Assembly (NCBI GenBank): GCA_016124795.1 | Contig: WGNB01000024.1 | Span: forward strand, 21,433-85,432 | Direction of reading: 5' to 3' | DNA from: Rhodopseudomonas sp. | Lineage (GTDB): Bacteria; Pseudomonadota; Alphaproteobacteria; Rhizobiales; Xanthobacteraceae | Length of the DNA: 64,000 nucleotides | In this document: one piece after another, positions 40,908-52,277 of the stretch | Numbering within the stretch: position 1 is the stretch's first letter | Layout: the number at the start of each line of letters is the position of its first letter | Made by a program: the position numbers and the translations under genes | Notes under the pieces: model-generated | What the model saw: only the letters and a program-made list of their open reading frames with translations | Databases searched by the model: none | Told to the model about the DNA's origin: nothing

Positions 40908-43900
40908 CTATTTCACCGCCGCCGGCCGAGCGGCGCGGCGCGCGGCCAGCCACTCCTCGAAAGTCTGGGTAATGACGAAAAACGACGGCACGAACAGCAC
41001 CGCAATGCAGGTCGATGCGATCATGCCGGTGAACACGGTGATGCCGATCGAGATACGGGCATTGGCGCCGGCGCCGGTCGCCAGCACCAGCCGCACGACA
41101 CCGAGAATGAAGGCCAGCGACGTCATCACGATGGGACGGAATCGCGCGCGTGCGGCATCGACCGCCGCCTGCGCGATGTCCTTGCCTTCGGCGCGCAACT
41201 CGCGCGCAAACTCGACGATCAGAATCGCGTTCTTGGCCGACAGCGCGATCAACAGGATGATGCCGATCTGGGTGTAGAGATTGTTCTCGATGTGCAATCC
41301 CAGCAGCACCGCCACCGGTCCGATCAAGGCGATCGGCACCGCCAGGATCACCGCCAGCGGCCTGAACCAGCTTTCGTATTGACCGGCCAGCACCAGATAG
41401 ACCAGCAGCAGCGCCATCGCGAACACCAGATACATCTGATTGCCGACCAGCCGCTCCTGATAGGACATCGCCGACCATTCATGGCCGACGCCGGGCGGGA
41501 AGGTGCGCTGCGCCATCTCGTCGAGCAGCTTCATCGCCTGCCCGGTCGAGAAACCCGTGGCCGGAATGCCGAGGATGGTCGCCGTCGGATGCAGGTTATA
41601 AAGGCTGATCAGCGACGGTCCGCTGACCGGCGTGATCTTGATCAGCGTGCCAAGCGGCACCATGCCGCCCGAGGAATTGCGCACCGACAGCTTGCCGATG
41701 TCCTCCGGCCGCAACCGGAATTGCGAATCGGCCTGGACATAAACCTGCAAGGTGCGGCCGAACTTGGTGAACTGGTTGACGTAGCTCGATCCGAGATAAC
41801 CGGTCAGCGTGTTGAACACCTGATCGACGCTGACTTGCAGCGACTGCGCCTTCACCCGGTCGACGTCGACCGTGTATTGCGCGGTGTTGGCGCGGAACGA
41901 ACCGATCACCAGCTGAATGGCCGACTGCGCCGCGGCGTTCTCGGCGACGGTGTCGGAAATGCTTTGCAGGCGCGGGAAGTCGAAATTGTTGTCGAGCATC
42001 TCGACCTGCATGGTGAAGCCGGCGGCAAAGCCGATGCCCTGAATGGCCGGCGGCGGCAGCACGCGGATCTTGGCGTCCTCGATCGGCGCCAGCGCCTTGT
42101 TGAGACTTTGCAGCATCGGCAGCAGGCCGAGCGCCTTGCCGCGCACCGACCAGTCCTTGAGGATGATGTAAAGCAGGCCGCCGCTCGACAAGGTCGCGTT
42201 ACCGTCGAGCGCCGACATGCCGGAGATCGCCGCCACTTGATCGACGCCCGGCATTTTGCTGACGATGTCGCTCGCCTTCGCCATCACTTCCTGCGTGCGC
42301 GACAGCGACGCGCCGTCGGGCAACTGCACGGTAGCCATCATGTATCCCTGGTCTTCGTAAGGGATGAAGCCGGTCGGAATGCGCGAGAAACCGAACATCG
42401 TGACGCCGACGATGACCAGCGCCAGCGCGGCCATCGGGCCGGCGCGGCGCACCAGCCGGCTCATCAGCCCGGCATAGGCGGCCTCGACACGGGCATAACC
42501 GGCATTGAAGCCACGATAGAAGACGTTGCGCCGTTCCATCGGCACCGACGGCCGCAGCCACAAGGCACATTGCGTCGGCTTCAGCGTCACCGCATTGACG
42601 GCGCTGATCAGCGCGGTGGCCGCGATCACCAGCGCGAACTGGGCATACATCTGGCCGGTCAGACCGGGCAGGAACGCCGCCGGCAGAAACACCGACAGCA
42701 ACACCAGCGTGATGCCGATGATCGGCCCGAGCAGGACGCGCATCGCCTCGATCGCCGCCGCCGGTCCGTTCAAGCCCTTGTCGACATTATGCGCCGCGCC
42801 CTCGACAACGATGATGGCGTCATCGACGACGATGCCGATCACCAGCACGATGGCAAACAGCGTGGCGAAATTGACCGTGAAGCCGAGCGCCCACATCGCG
42901 GCAAAGGCGCCGATGATGGTGACCGGCACGGTCGTCGCCGGCACCAGCATGGCGCGCCAGTCCTGCAAGAACAGCAGAATGACCACCAGCACCAGCAGCG
43001 CCGTCTCGAACAGCGTCTTGTAAACCTCGTCGACCGAGGCCTTGACGAAGGTCGTGGTGTCGAAGGGAATGTCGTAGGCAAGTCCCTGCGGGAACGACCG
43101 CGCCAGTTCGGCGATGCGCGCCCGCACCGCGGTCGCCACGCTCAGCGCATTGGCGCCGGGCAGGAGATAAACCGCGATGCCGGCCGCCGGCTTGCCGTTG
43201 AGCCGGAACACCTGACCGTAGGTCTGCGCGCCGAACTCGACCCGGCCGATGTCGCGCACCCGGGTGATCTCGCCATTGCCGCCGGTCTTGACGATGACAT
43301 TGGCGAACTGATCGGGGTCGTCGAGCCGGCCGGCGACGTTGAGCGTGTACTGGAATTTGACGCTGTCCGGCGACGGCGGCGAACCGATCTGGCCGGCGGT
43401 GACCTGCAAGTTCTGCTGCTGCAACGCGCCGACCACGTCGGTGACGTTGAGGCCGCGCGCCTTCATCTGGTTGGGATCGAGCCAGATTCGCATCGCGTAT
43501 TGGCCGGCGCCCATCACCCCGATATTGCCGACGCCCGGCACCCGCGCCAGTTCGTCCTTGAGATTGATGGTGGCGTAGTTCGACAGATAGATGTTGGGGA
43601 AGCGCGCGTCCGGCGAGGTCAACGCGATGATCTGCAACATCGAGGTCGACTGCTTCTGCACCACCACGCCCTGCGACTGCACCGCCGTCGGCAGCGCGGC
43701 CATCACCGTTGCAACACGGTTCTGCACCAGCACCTGCGCGAAATTCAGATCGGTGCCGATCTTGAAGGTCACCGTCAGGGTATAGGAGCTGTCGGCGGCG
43801 GCGCGCGACTGCATGTAGATCATGCCTTCGACGCCGTTGACCTGCTGCTCGATCGGCAGCGCCACGGTATCGATCACGGTGCGGGCGCTGGCACCGGGAT

Positions 43901-44048
43901 AGCGCGTCGTCACCTGCACCGTCGGCGGCACCACGTCGGGATATTGCGCCACCGGCAGATTGAACAGCGCGACCGCGCCGAGCACCATCGTCAGGATGGC
44001 GATGACGTTGGCGAGAACCGGCCGCTCGATGAAGAATTTCGACATCAT
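40908..44048 (-). CDS. RND (HAE1) efflux transporter permease subunit
   Basis: 1046 aa, MSKFFIERPVLANVIAI, TRYPGASARTVIDTVALPIEQQVNGVEGM. Confidence 0.96.
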   Translation of the reverse strand: MMSKFFIERPVLANVIAILTMVLGAVALFNLPVAQYPDVVPPTVQVTTRYPGASARTVIDTVALPIEQQVNGVEGMIYMQSRAAADSSYTLTVTFKIGTDLNFAQVLVQNRVATVMAALPTAVQSQGVVVQKQSTSMLQIIALTSPDARFPNIYLSNYATINLKDELARVPGVGNIGVMGAGQYAMRIWLDPNQMKARGLNVTDVVGALQQQNLQVTAGQIGSPPSPDSVKFQYTLNVAGRLDDPDQFANVIVKTGGNGEITRVRDIGRVEFGAQTYGQVFRLNGKPAAGIAVYLLPGANALSVATAVRARIAELARSFPQGLAYDIPFDTTTFVKASVDEVYKTLFETALLVLVVILLFLQDWRAMLVPATTVPVTIIGAFAAMWALGFTVNFATLFAIVLVIGIVVDDAIIVVEGAAHNVDKGLNGPAAAIEAMRVLLGPIIGITLVLLSVFLPAAFLPGLTGQMYAQFALVIAATALISAVNAVTLKPTQCALWLRPSVPMERRNVFYRGFNAGYARVEAAYAGLMSRLVRRAGPMAALALVIVGVTMFGFSRIPTGFIPYEDQGYMMATVQLPDGASLSRTQEVMAKASDIVSKMPGVDQVAAISGMSALDGNATLSSGGLLYIILKDWSVRGKALGLLPMLQSLNKALAPIEDAKIRVLPPPAIQGIGFAAGFTMQVEMLDNNFDFPRLQSISDTVAENAAAQSAIQLVIGSFRANTAQYTVDVDRVKAQSLQVSVDQVFNTLTGYLGSSYVNQFTKFGRTLQVYVQADSQFRLRPEDIGKLSVRNSSGGMVPLGTLIKITPVSGPSLISLYNLHPTATILGIPATGFSTGQAMKLLDEMAQRTFPPGVGHEWSAMSYQERLVGNQMYLVFAMALLLVYLVLAGQYESWFRPLAVILAVPIALIGPVAVLLGLHIENNLYTQIGIILLIALSAKNAILIVEFARELRAEGKDIAQAAVDAARARFRPIVMTSLAFILGVVRLVLATGAGANARISIGITVFTGMIASTCIAVLFVPSFFVITQTFEEWLAARRAARPAAVK

Positions 44049-44061
44049 GGCGAAGCGCCCG

Positions 44062-45216
44062 TCACTTCGCGCCGGACGCGGCGACGGCCATCTTCGGATC
44101 GACCTTCTGGCCCGGAATCGCGCGCAACAGACCGTTGACGACGACCTTGTCCTGCGGACCGATCCCCTTGACGATCACCCGCGACGCGCCGTCGAGCTGA
44201 CCGACCTCGACAGTGCGTTGCTCGACGACATTGTCCTTGTTGACGACCAGCAGATAGCGCCCCGACTGGTCGCTGCCGAGCGCGGCGTCAGGCACCAGCA
44301 ATGCATTGGCCTGAGTTTCGAGCGGCACCCGCACCCGCACGAACATGCCCGGCAACAACACCCGATCGGCGTTCGCCAGCTCGGCCCGCGCCATCAGCGT
44401 GCCGGTCGAGGGATCGATCGTCGGCGAAGCGTAATCGAGCGTGCCCTTGTGCGGATAGCCGTCGTCGGTCTGCAAGCCGACCTCGACCGCGATCTTCTTC
44501 AGGTCGGCCGGCGTCAGACCACGCCGGCGCATTTCGGCGCGGATGGTCAGCACATCCTGCTCGCTGACATTGAACGTCACATAGATCGGCGCGATCTGAA
44601 CGATGGTGGCGAGCACCGTCGCGCCGCTGGCGCCGACATAGTCGCCGACCGACACCTTGCGCGCGGTGACCGAACCGTCGAACGGCGCGGTGACGTGGGC
44701 GTATTGCACATTGATCGCGGCCAGCCGCGTGTTGATCTTGGCCTGGTTGACATTGGCCTCGGCATTGGCGAGCGCGGCGGTCGCGTTGTCGAGCGCGGCC
44801 TTGGTATTGCTGCCGCTCTTGGAGAGATCGGCCTGACGCTGATATTCGAGCCGGGCTTGGGTCAGGCTGGCATTGGCGCTGGCCTCGGCGGCCTGCGATT
44901 GCGTGAGCTTGAGGTCGTAGGGCTCGGGCTCGATGGTGAACAGGGGCGCGCCCTTCTTCACCAGATCGCCGTCCCGGTAGGAGATCGCCTCGACGAAACC
45001 GGGCACGCGGGCGACCAGGTTGGCGGAATTGACCGCGGCGCTGTTGCCGGTCGCCTCGAGATAATGCGTCACGGTGCGCTGCACCGGCAGCGCAACGGTG
45101 ACCGTCGGCGGCGGCGGGGCGACGTAAGTGTTGCTCTGGCCGCAACCGGTCAACAGCATACTGGCCGCACAGGCCAAGCCGACCAGCAGATGACGCGGCC
45201 CGATCGCCATGACCAT
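44062..45216 (-). CDS. RND efflux periplasmic adaptor subunit (MFP), lipoprotein
   Basis: Lipobox MLLTGCGQ, hairpin/lipoyl-like segments, adjacent RND permease. Confidence 0.94.
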   Translation of the reverse strand: MVMAIGPRHLLVGLACAASMLLTGCGQSNTYVAPPPPTVTVALPVQRTVTHYLEATGNSAAVNSANLVARVPGFVEAISYRDGDLVKKGAPLFTIEPEPYDLKLTQSQAAEASANASLTQARLEYQRQADLSKSGSNTKAALDNATAALANAEANVNQAKINTRLAAINVQYAHVTAPFDGSVTARKVSVGDYVGASGATVLATIVQIAPIYVTFNVSEQDVLTIRAEMRRRGLTPADLKKIAVEVGLQTDDGYPHKGTLDYASPTIDPSTGTLMARAELANADRVLLPGMFVRVRVPLETQANALLVPDAALGSDQSGRYLLVVNKDNVVEQRTVEVGQLDGASRVIVKGIGPQDKVVVNGLLRAIPGQKVDPKMAVAASGAK

Positions 45217-45401
45217 GATAACGCCCCCAGTCTGAAATGCCGGATACGTTATGTGATATCGCGACCGGCCGCGCGTGAGGATCGCGCCTCGGCGCGACCG
45301 TGGCAACTGCAAAAGTGTAACGATTTATATCGAAGCGACACCGGCGCATCGAACGCCGGCGTCATATGACATTCGCAAACGGCGGCTTGCGCCGCAGCGC
45401 A

Positions 45402-45902
45402 TCAAGAACCGGCGTTGAGCACCGTGACGGCGCGACGGTTCTGCGACCAGCACGAGATGTCGTTACACACCGCGACCGGACGTTCCTTGCCGTAAGAGAT
45501 CGTGCGCATCCGGCTGGCGGCGATGCCGCGCGACACCAGATAATCGCGGACCGACTGGGCGCGACGGGCACCGAGCGCGATGTTGTATTCGCGGGTGCCG
45601 CGCTCGTCGGCGTGACCTTCGATGGTGAAGCTGTACTGGCCGTAATTGGTCAGCCACTGCGCCTGCTTGTCGAGAGTGGCGCGCGCCACCTGCGACAGGT
45701 CGGTCTGATCGGTTTCGAAGAACACGCGGTCGCCGACGTTAACCACGAAGTCCTGCTGGCTGCCGGGCGTCGCATTGCCCGCCGCCGTGCCCTGACCGTT
45801 GCCGCCGACGCCGTTTTGATTGGCGCACGCGGTTACCGCCAGCGCCACCGCCAGCACCGCGACCAACCGCGCACCGCGCAGAAATTTTCCGATTTCGATC
45901 AT
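45402..45902 (-). CDS. pal: Peptidoglycan-associated lipoprotein
   Basis: Lipobox ALAVTACANQ; OmpA-like IEGHADERGTREYNIALGARRAQSVRDYLVSRGI. Confidence 0.96.
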   Translation of the reverse strand: MIEIGKFLRGARLVAVLAVALAVTACANQNGVGGNGQGTAAGNATPGSQQDFVVNVGDRVFFETDQTDLSQVARATLDKQAQWLTNYGQYSFTIEGHADERGTREYNIALGARRAQSVRDYLVSRGIAASRMRTISYGKERPVAVCNDISCWSQNRRAVTVLNAGS

Positions 45903-46189
45903 TCCCGTGTCTCCAAAGTCGCGCATGAAGCCGATCTTGCGCGCCGCATGGCCATTGTCCGGGCCGTCTCGACGGCTGCCGGGGATCACGCCCAGCGTCA
46001 CGTTTAGCAGCGGGTTGGTTAAGCGAACCTTCCATCAACCTTGATGGAACCTTGCGAAAGCCCGTAAAACAGCACCACACCGGTTAAACCGGCGCTCATG
46101 GTTAAGAACCCGTGAATGTGGCGCCGATGCGACGCGCCACATCTTTAGTCCGTCAAATGCCGCCAATTCGCAGCGGCAGGCACGCTAAA

Positions 46190-47608
46190 TCACGACAATA
46201 ATGGCGACCAGGCCGGGTCCGAGGCAAAACTCGGGGTCGGCACCTTCAGTTCGTTACGGCCGGTGACGTCGATCGTGTAAAGCGACGGCCCCTGCCCCGG
46301 ATCGCGGAAGAACATCAGCACCCGGCCGTTCGGCGCGAAGGTCGGGCCTTCGTTGTGAAATCCTTGCGTCAGGATGCGCTCGCCCGAGCCGTCGGGCTTG
46401 AGGATGCCGATCGAGAACTGGCCCTGCAACTGACCGGTAAAGGCGATGAAGTCGCCGCGCGGCGACCAGACCGGCGTCGAATGGTGGCCGTCGCCGAAGC
46501 TGATGCGCTGCGCCTGACCGCCACCGGCCGGCATCACGTAAATCTGCTGCGAGCCGCCGCGATCGCTTTCGAAACAGATGTATTTGCCGTCCGGCGAATA
46601 GCACGGGCCGGTGTCGATCGCCGGCGTGTCGGTCAAGCGCGTGGTCTGCTTCGAGCGCAGATCCATCACGAACAGATTGGCGTTGGCGCCCTGCTGCAAG
46701 CTCATGATGACGCGCTGGCCGTCGGGCGAGAAGCGCGGCGCGAAACTCATGCCGGGGAAATTGCCGACGACTTCGCGCTGGCCGGTCTCGATGTTCAACA
46801 GATAGACCTTCGGCTGACCCTGGCCGTAGGACATGTAAGTAATTTCCTGGGTCGACGGATTGAAGCGCGGCGTCAGCACCAGATCGTCGCCGCGCGTCAG
46901 GTAGCGCACGCCGGCGCCGTCCTGATCCATGATGGCAAGACGCTTGATGCGCCGCGTCGCCGGTCCGGTCTCGTCGATGAAGACGATGCGGCTGTCGAAA
47001 TAGCCCTTCTCGCCGGTCAGCCGGGTATAGATCGCGTCCGAAATGATATGCGCGACGCGACGCCAGTTATCGGGCGTGGTGAAATACTGCTTGCCGTCGA
47101 GCTGCTGGCCGGCGAACACATCCCACAACCGGAATTCGGCCTTGAGCCGGCCATCGCCCTGCCGGGTGATGCGGCCGGTCACCAGCGCCTGGGCATTGAT
47201 GACGCGCCAGTCGGCGAAACGCGGCACGGTGTCGGAATTGGTGATCTTCTCGGTGAAGGCGGCCGGATCGATCGGCGCGAACAGGCCGCTGCGCTTGAGG
47301 TTGTTCGAGATGATGCCGGTGATGTTGCGCGCGACGTCGACTTCCGACGGCGCGCCGGCGACGAAGTCGGGCAGCGCGATCGGCATCGCCGCGACATTGC
47401 CCTGGGTGATTTCCAGCCGCAGCACGGCGCCGGCCTTTCGCGGCACCAAAGCCGACAGCGCGCCGGCGCCGGCGCCGAGCATCAGTCCGCGCCGCGACAG
47501 CGCGGTGGTCCGCGCCAGCGACGCGGTCCAGTCACCGCGCGGTTGCACGTTGCCCGGCAAACCATCGCACGTCGTCAGCAAGTCGCTCGTCTTCCGAAAG
47601 TCACTCAT
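46190..47608 (-). CDS. tolB: Tol-Pal system beta-propeller protein
   Basis: TolB N-domain and WD-like repeats ([35 protein letters not shown]). Confidence 0.96.
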   Translation of the reverse strand: MSDFRKTSDLLTTCDGLPGNVQPRGDWTASLARTTALSRRGLMLGAGAGALSALVPRKAGAVLRLEITQGNVAAMPIALPDFVAGAPSEVDVARNITGIISNNLKRSGLFAPIDPAAFTEKITNSDTVPRFADWRVINAQALVTGRITRQGDGRLKAEFRLWDVFAGQQLDGKQYFTTPDNWRRVAHIISDAIYTRLTGEKGYFDSRIVFIDETGPATRRIKRLAIMDQDGAGVRYLTRGDDLVLTPRFNPSTQEITYMSYGQGQPKVYLLNIETGQREVVGNFPGMSFAPRFSPDGQRVIMSLQQGANANLFVMDLRSKQTTRLTDTPAIDTGPCYSPDGKYICFESDRGGSQQIYVMPAGGGQAQRISFGDGHHSTPVWSPRGDFIAFTGQLQGQFSIGILKPDGSGERILTQGFHNEGPTFAPNGRVLMFFRDPGQGPSLYTIDVTGRNELKVPTPSFASDPAWSPLLS

Positions 47609-47643
47609 TGAAAATTTTCCGATTTCATGGCCGGCCTGCGCCG

Positions 47644-48516
47644 CTATCTGAACATGTCACTCGGCTTGAAGCCGATCTCGATATCTTTCCAACTGTCGTA
47701 ATGCTCGGGCCGCAGCATCGTATAGGGCTGGCATTGTAAAATCGCACGCCGGCCGCTGTCGGCGAAGGCCGGACCGAACGGCGAGGCCGAGCCCTCGACC
47801 GGATCGGGGCCCCGCTCGATGGTGCCGTCGCGCCGGAACATAACCCGGAATACGACCTTCAGGTCACTGGCATCGGCCGCTCCGGCCGGGATCGTCCAGC
47901 ACTGGGTGATGCGCTGGCGCAGCGCATCGATCTCGGATTGCGACAGCCGGGCGGCCTGCCCGGTGGCGGAGCCAAGCGACGGCGTCTTGTTGATCTCCGA
48001 GCCGGTCGCGGCCGCGCGGGTCGGGTCGCGCTTGTCGAGCAAAGCCGAAATCTTGGTCGGATCGAATTTCGGTTCTTTATGCTTCGGGCGCGGCGGACGC
48101 TTCGGCGGCAAAGGCTGCGGCTCGGCCTTGGCTTCCGCCGGCTTCGGGTCGGGCTTTTCGAGCTTGTCCTTGATCGGGTCCGGCTTGGTTTCCGGCTCCG
48201 GCGGCGGCGTGGCTTCCTTGTTGACCGCCACTTCCTTCTTGTTCTCGACCACCTTGGACTTGAGGTCCTCGACCGGCTTGGGCGGCGTCTCCGCAACCTT
48301 CTCGACCACCGGCTTTTGCACTTCTTTCGGCTTCGGCTTGGGCGCTTCCTTGACGCCCTTGGTCATTTCCGAAAAGTCCTTTTCGCTGATCAGATCGACC
48401 GGCAGCGATTCCGCCGGCGTCACCTCGAAGGATTTGCCGGTAAACGACACGGTCGCCCAGGCCAGCACCAGGATGTGCAGGCCGGTCGAGATCACCGATG
48501 CCGTCTTCATCTGCAT
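47644..48516 (-). CDS. tolA: TolA-like envelope protein
   Basis: [27 protein letters not shown] then Lys/Pro/Glu-rich domain; start codon overlaps tolR stop. Confidence 0.88.
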   Translation of the reverse strand: MQMKTASVISTGLHILVLAWATVSFTGKSFEVTPAESLPVDLISEKDFSEMTKGVKEAPKPKPKEVQKPVVEKVAETPPKPVEDLKSKVVENKKEVAVNKEATPPPEPETKPDPIKDKLEKPDPKPAEAKAEPQPLPPKRPPRPKHKEPKFDPTKISALLDKRDPTRAAATGSEINKTPSLGSATGQAARLSQSEIDALRQRITQCWTIPAGAADASDLKVVFRVMFRRDGTIERGPDPVEGSASPFGPAFADSGRRAILQCQPYTMLRPEHYDSWKDIEIGFKPSDMFR

Positions 48517-48971
48517 TATTGCGCTTTCGAGCCCTGCTCGAACTCGGTCACCAGAGCCACGCGATGGAAGCCCGCGCCCGACAGCCGGCCCATCACCTTC
48601 ATCATGTCGCCGTAGTTGGCATTCTTGTCGCCGCGCACGAAGACGCGCGCATCCTTGCCGCCGCGCGCCTGCGCGACCGCCTCGAGCTTGGCGACCAGAT
48701 CGTCGAGTTTGATCTCGTCGTTCTGGAGAAACACCTTGCCCTTGTCGTTGACCGACAGCGTCAGCGGCTCCTTGTCCTGTTCGATCGACTTGGCTTCGCT
48801 CTGCGGCAGGTCGATCGGCACGCCGACGGTCAATAGCGGCGCCGACACCATGAAGATGATGAGCAGCACCAGCATCACGTCGACCATCGGCGTGACGTTG
48901 ATCTCGCTCATCGCCTGACGACGGCGTGTGCGCCGCCGGCCGGTGCCGGGCGCGCCCAGACTCATGCCCAT
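48516..48971 (-). CDS. tolR: Biopolymer transport protein TolR
   Basis: MSEINVTPMVDVMLVLLIIFMVSAP. Confidence 0.95.
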   Translation of the reverse strand: MGMSLGAPGTGRRRTRRRQAMSEINVTPMVDVMLVLLIIFMVSAPLLTVGVPIDLPQSEAKSIEQDKEPLTLSVNDKGKVFLQNDEIKLDDLVAKLEAVAQARGGKDARVFVRGDKNANYGDMMKVMGRLSGAGFHRVALVTEFEQGSKAQ

Positions 48972-49042
48972 GGCGGCCTCGCCGGAAAGTCTCGTGCCAA
49001 GTCGTCCAGCGCCATAAAATAACGTCCCTGCTGCACCGGCCG

Positions 49043-49756
49043 TCAGCCGCGCTCATCGATCTGCCGCGATAGAATGGCGGCGAATTCGTCGGCGAAGCCT
49101 TCCAGCCGCTGCGCCTGCTTGTTCACGTCGCCGGAGAATTTATTGTAGAAAATGGTCGCCGGTATGGCGGCGACGAGGCCAATCGCGGTCGCAAACAGCG
49201 CTTCGGCGATGCCGGGCGCGACCACCGCCAGCGAGGTGTTTTTCGACGCCGCGATCGACTGAAACGAGCTCATGATGCCCCAAACCGTGCCGAACAGGCC
49301 GACGAAGGGGCCGGCCGAGCCGATCGTCGCCAGAACCAGGAGCCGACTTTCCAGCCGCTCGATCTCGCGCGCGATCGAGACCTGCATGACCTTTTCGATG
49401 CGCATCTGCAAACCGGCGAAAGAGCGCTGCGGCCCCTCGAAACTGCGTTTCCACTCGCGCATCGCCGCGACGAACAGGCCAGGCATCGAATGGGCCGGCT
49501 TGGCGGCCAGCGTCCGATACAGCTCGTCGAGCGACTGGCCGGACCAGAACGCGGTCTCGAAGCGGTCCATGTCGGAACGGCTGCGGCGGTAGAGCATCGA
49601 TTTGTCGATGACGATGGCCCAGACCCAGATCGAACAGGACAGCAGGCCGAGGATCACGCCCTTAACGACCCAGTGCGCATGCAGGAACAAGGTCAGCAAC
49701 GACAGATCCGACGATGCCATGGGGAGCACCGACTGTGCCACACCGGCAGAATTCAT
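49043..49756 (-). CDS. tolQ: Tol-Pal system protein TolQ
   Basis: [57 protein letters not shown]. Confidence 0.95.
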   Translation of the reverse strand: MNSAGVAQSVLPMASSDLSLLTLFLHAHWVVKGVILGLLSCSIWVWAIVIDKSMLYRRSRSDMDRFETAFWSGQSLDELYRTLAAKPAHSMPGLFVAAMREWKRSFEGPQRSFAGLQMRIEKVMQVSIAREIERLESRLLVLATIGSAGPFVGLFGTVWGIMSSFQSIAASKNTSLAVVAPGIAEALFATAIGLVAAIPATIFYNKFSGDVNKQAQRLEGFADEFAAILSRQIDERG

Positions 49757-50064
49757 GAGGCACGTCCTTTTACGCTGTCCGGGTGGGCGGGCCGGCACGG
49801 CGTCGTAATGTCAATTCCGATGGCCAAATCCGGCAATATCAACGGGATTCCCGCTAAACTTGGCCAAATGAGGGCGCGAGCCGCCACGAAACCTCGCGAA
49901 GCGCCGGCCTTTAACCCCTAAACAGCGCTGATTATGGTTAATGTCGGGTTAGCAAAGTCTGCGCTGGCACGATGACGGCACCGCGACGGCCGTTCATCGC
50001 GAGGCCGGCGCCGCGATCGTCGGATCGCGCGGACCGGCGGCGCCAATCGGTCTGAAAACGCAAA

Positions 50065-50096
50065 CGGCCGCCCGCCTCGGGGAAGGCGGACGGCCG
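50065..50096 (-). terminator. Long hairpin downstream of DUF2852 gene
   Basis: cggccg-c-ccgcct...aggcgg-a-cggccg. Confidence 0.5.
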
Positions 50097-50121
50097 CAAG
50101 CGCAGATCAAGATGGGCTGTC

Positions 50122-50643
50122 TTAATTCTGCGAGGGCGGGCTCTGGTAAGGCTGGTCGTGACCGGTGGCCTGACCCGGAGCCGCGTTCGGATCGTGCGGC
50201 TGGCTGTCCTGCGCCGGCCGATTGCGGCGCTCGGCCATGAAGGCGTCGAACTCGGTCTTGTCCTTGGCAAAACGCAGCCGTTCGAGGAAGTCCTTGAACT
50301 GGCGCTGTTCGTCTTCCAGCCGCTTCAGGGTTTCGGCGCGGTAGTCGTCGAAGGCGCGATTGCCGCTCGACGGCGCGCCGCTCCAGGGCGAACCACGCCA
50401 GGGCGAGCCGCCCGGCTGGCCACCGCTCATCTTGGACCGCATCCAGTCCATCTTGGCTTGCAGGCGATCCATCTTGTGTTGCCAGCGGTCCGAGCCGCCG
50501 CGATATCCGCATCCCATTCTTCCGCTCCCAATGGTGAAGGCCAGAACTGCAAGACCGACCGGCCACCAGGCCATGAATCCAAGGACGGTCAGGGCAATCC
50601 AGGCTGGCTTGCCGAATTCGTCGAGTCGCGCGGTGATTGGCAT
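50122..50643 (-). CDS. DUF2852 domain-containing protein
   Basis: KPAWIALTVLGFMAWWPVGLAVLAFTIGSGRMGC; SGNRAFDDYRAETLKRLEDEQRQFKDFLERLRFAKDKTEFDAFMAER. Confidence 0.9.
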   Translation of the reverse strand: MPITARLDEFGKPAWIALTVLGFMAWWPVGLAVLAFTIGSGRMGCGYRGGSDRWQHKMDRLQAKMDWMRSKMSGGQPGGSPWRGSPWSGAPSSGNRAFDDYRAETLKRLEDEQRQFKDFLERLRFAKDKTEFDAFMAERRNRPAQDSQPHDPNAAPGQATGHDQPYQSPPSQN

Positions 50644-50945
50644 TGTCGGCCTCATGTGAGGTAGTGTGAATGTAAATAACATTTACATTGATAAGCGCAG
50701 GGCAGCGGAATGTCAACACCCTTCACATAGGCGGCCTGCGACATGTTGTTAGGGGGCCGGGCCCGCCGTTTGTGGCGACGCCCCCGGCGGGTCCGCCGCG
50801 GCCGCCGAGACCGCGCGGTAACCCATTAGCGATTTATATAGTGGTATTAAGATATGTACTCCGTCGCCGACCGGACGGTTCACCCGGCCCGTCGGAAAGG
50901 GGGAGCCGCGACCATCGCGGCCCGATCAATGACGGGGAAACTCAC

Positions 50946-51308
50946 TTGGCTCTCGACGACGAAATCACCAAGGCCATCGGCGCGCATGGCATGTGGAAAA
51001 ACCGGCTGCGCGCCGCGATCGACAGCGGCAAGGCCGACGCCAATCCCGCCGATGTCGCCAGGGACAACGCCTGTCCCTTCGGCCAATGGCTTTACGGCAC
51101 GACCATTCCGGCGGCGGCGCGCAACGGCGCGAACTACAGCGCCGTCCGGAAGCTTCATGCCGACTTCCACCGCTGCGCCTCGACGATTCTCGAATGCGTC
51201 TCGGCCGGCGACAAGCCCAGGGCCAATACGCTGATGGCCGGCGAATACGCCAAGGTGTCCACCGATCTGACCTCGGCGATGATGAAGTGGAAAGCCGCCG
51301 GCGCCTGA
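50946..51308 (+). CDS. Stand-alone CZB (chemoreceptor zinc-binding) domain protein
   Basis: ALDDEITKAIGAHGMWKNRLRAAIDSGKADANPADVARDNACPFGQWLYG...LHADFHRCASTIL; TTG start inferred. Confidence 0.75.
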   Translation: MALDDEITKAIGAHGMWKNRLRAAIDSGKADANPADVARDNACPFGQWLYGTTIPAAARNGANYSAVRKLHADFHRCASTILECVSAGDKPRANTLMAGEYAKVSTDLTSAMMKWKAAGA

Positions 51309-51350
51309 CCGGCCGCGCTTTGACGCCAGCGTCGCGGCGGGGGCTCCGCG

Positions 51351-52016
51351 TTACCCCGCCGTGATACCCAGCCCGCGCAGATAGATCAGCACCGCGGCTT
51401 CCAGCAGATCCTCGGGCGGCATCGGCAAGGCCCGCCGCGCCGCATCGCCCCGGCCGAACAGCGACGCGATGCCGTGCGCCGTCGACCAGACATGCAGCGC
51501 CACCATCATGGCCGGCGGCCGGTCTTTCGCCGGCACCAGCAGCACCAGTTTCTCCGCCGCCTGCCGCAGCACGGCGAAGGCGGTTTCGCTGGCCTCGCGC
51601 AGCGCCGGATCGGCGTCAGGCGCGACGCCGGCTTCGAACATCGCCGAATAATAGGCCGGCTGCGCCCGGGCGAAATCGAGATAAGCGCGGCCGAGCCGGT
51701 CGAAGGCGACCAAAGGCTCCGGCCGGCCCTCGTCCCAGGCTTTGGCCAGCACCTGCGCGAACAATTCGAAGCCGAGGCGGGCGACATTGGCGATGAGTTC
51801 GTCGCGGTCGCGGAAATGCCGATAGGGCGCGGCCGGGCTGACGCCGGCCCAGCGCGCCGCGTCGGCGAAGGTGAAACCGGCCGGACCTTTCTCGGCGATC
51901 AAGGCCAGCGCCGCGCGCACCAGAGCCTCTTTGAGGTTGCCATGATGATAACCGCGCGAACCCGCGCCACCGCCCGCGCCGGCCGCCTTGTCGCTATCGT
52001 CCTTGGTCCATCTCAT
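51351..52016 (-). CDS. TetR/AcrR family transcriptional regulator
   Basis: YHHGNLKEALVRAALALIAEKGPAGFTFADAARWAGVSPAAPYRHFRDRDELIANVA. Confidence 0.92.
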   Translation of the reverse strand: MRWTKDDSDKAAGAGGGAGSRGYHHGNLKEALVRAALALIAEKGPAGFTFADAARWAGVSPAAPYRHFRDRDELIANVARLGFELFAQVLAKAWDEGRPEPLVAFDRLGRAYLDFARAQPAYYSAMFEAGVAPDADPALREASETAFAVLRQAAEKLVLLVPAKDRPPAMMVALHVWSTAHGIASLFGRGDAARRALPMPPEDLLEAAVLIYLRGLGITAG

Positions 52017-52120
52017 GGCGAAAATTTCGGGTGCCGCGCCGTCATGTAAAGGGCCTTTACATGAGTTGGCCGGCGGCGTCGACCTCCGTCATTCCGGGCG
52101 GCGCGCCAGCCGCTTTTTCT

Positions 52121-52233
52121 GTCATTCCGGGGCGCGGTGAAACGGCGAACCCGGAATCCAGCCGATTGGCTAAGGCGGCCTTGTCAGCGTCCCCGGATTC
52201 CGGGTTCGCGCGGATGGCGCGCCCCGGCATGAC
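52121..52233. repeat. Palindromic intergenic repeat, copy 1
   Basis: gtcattccggggcgcg...cgaacccggaatccag...ggattccgggttcgcg...gcgccccggcatgac. Confidence 0.85.
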
Positions 52234-52277
52234 GAAAGCGGCTTGACGCGCGCGCAGGTTGTGCGGACCTTTGTGCT

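Noticed and set aside
40779-44138. 1119-aa plus-strand ORF antisense to the RND permease
   Set aside because: His/Arg/Asp-rich mirror translation of a well-supported RND gene in high-GC DNA; no domain seen
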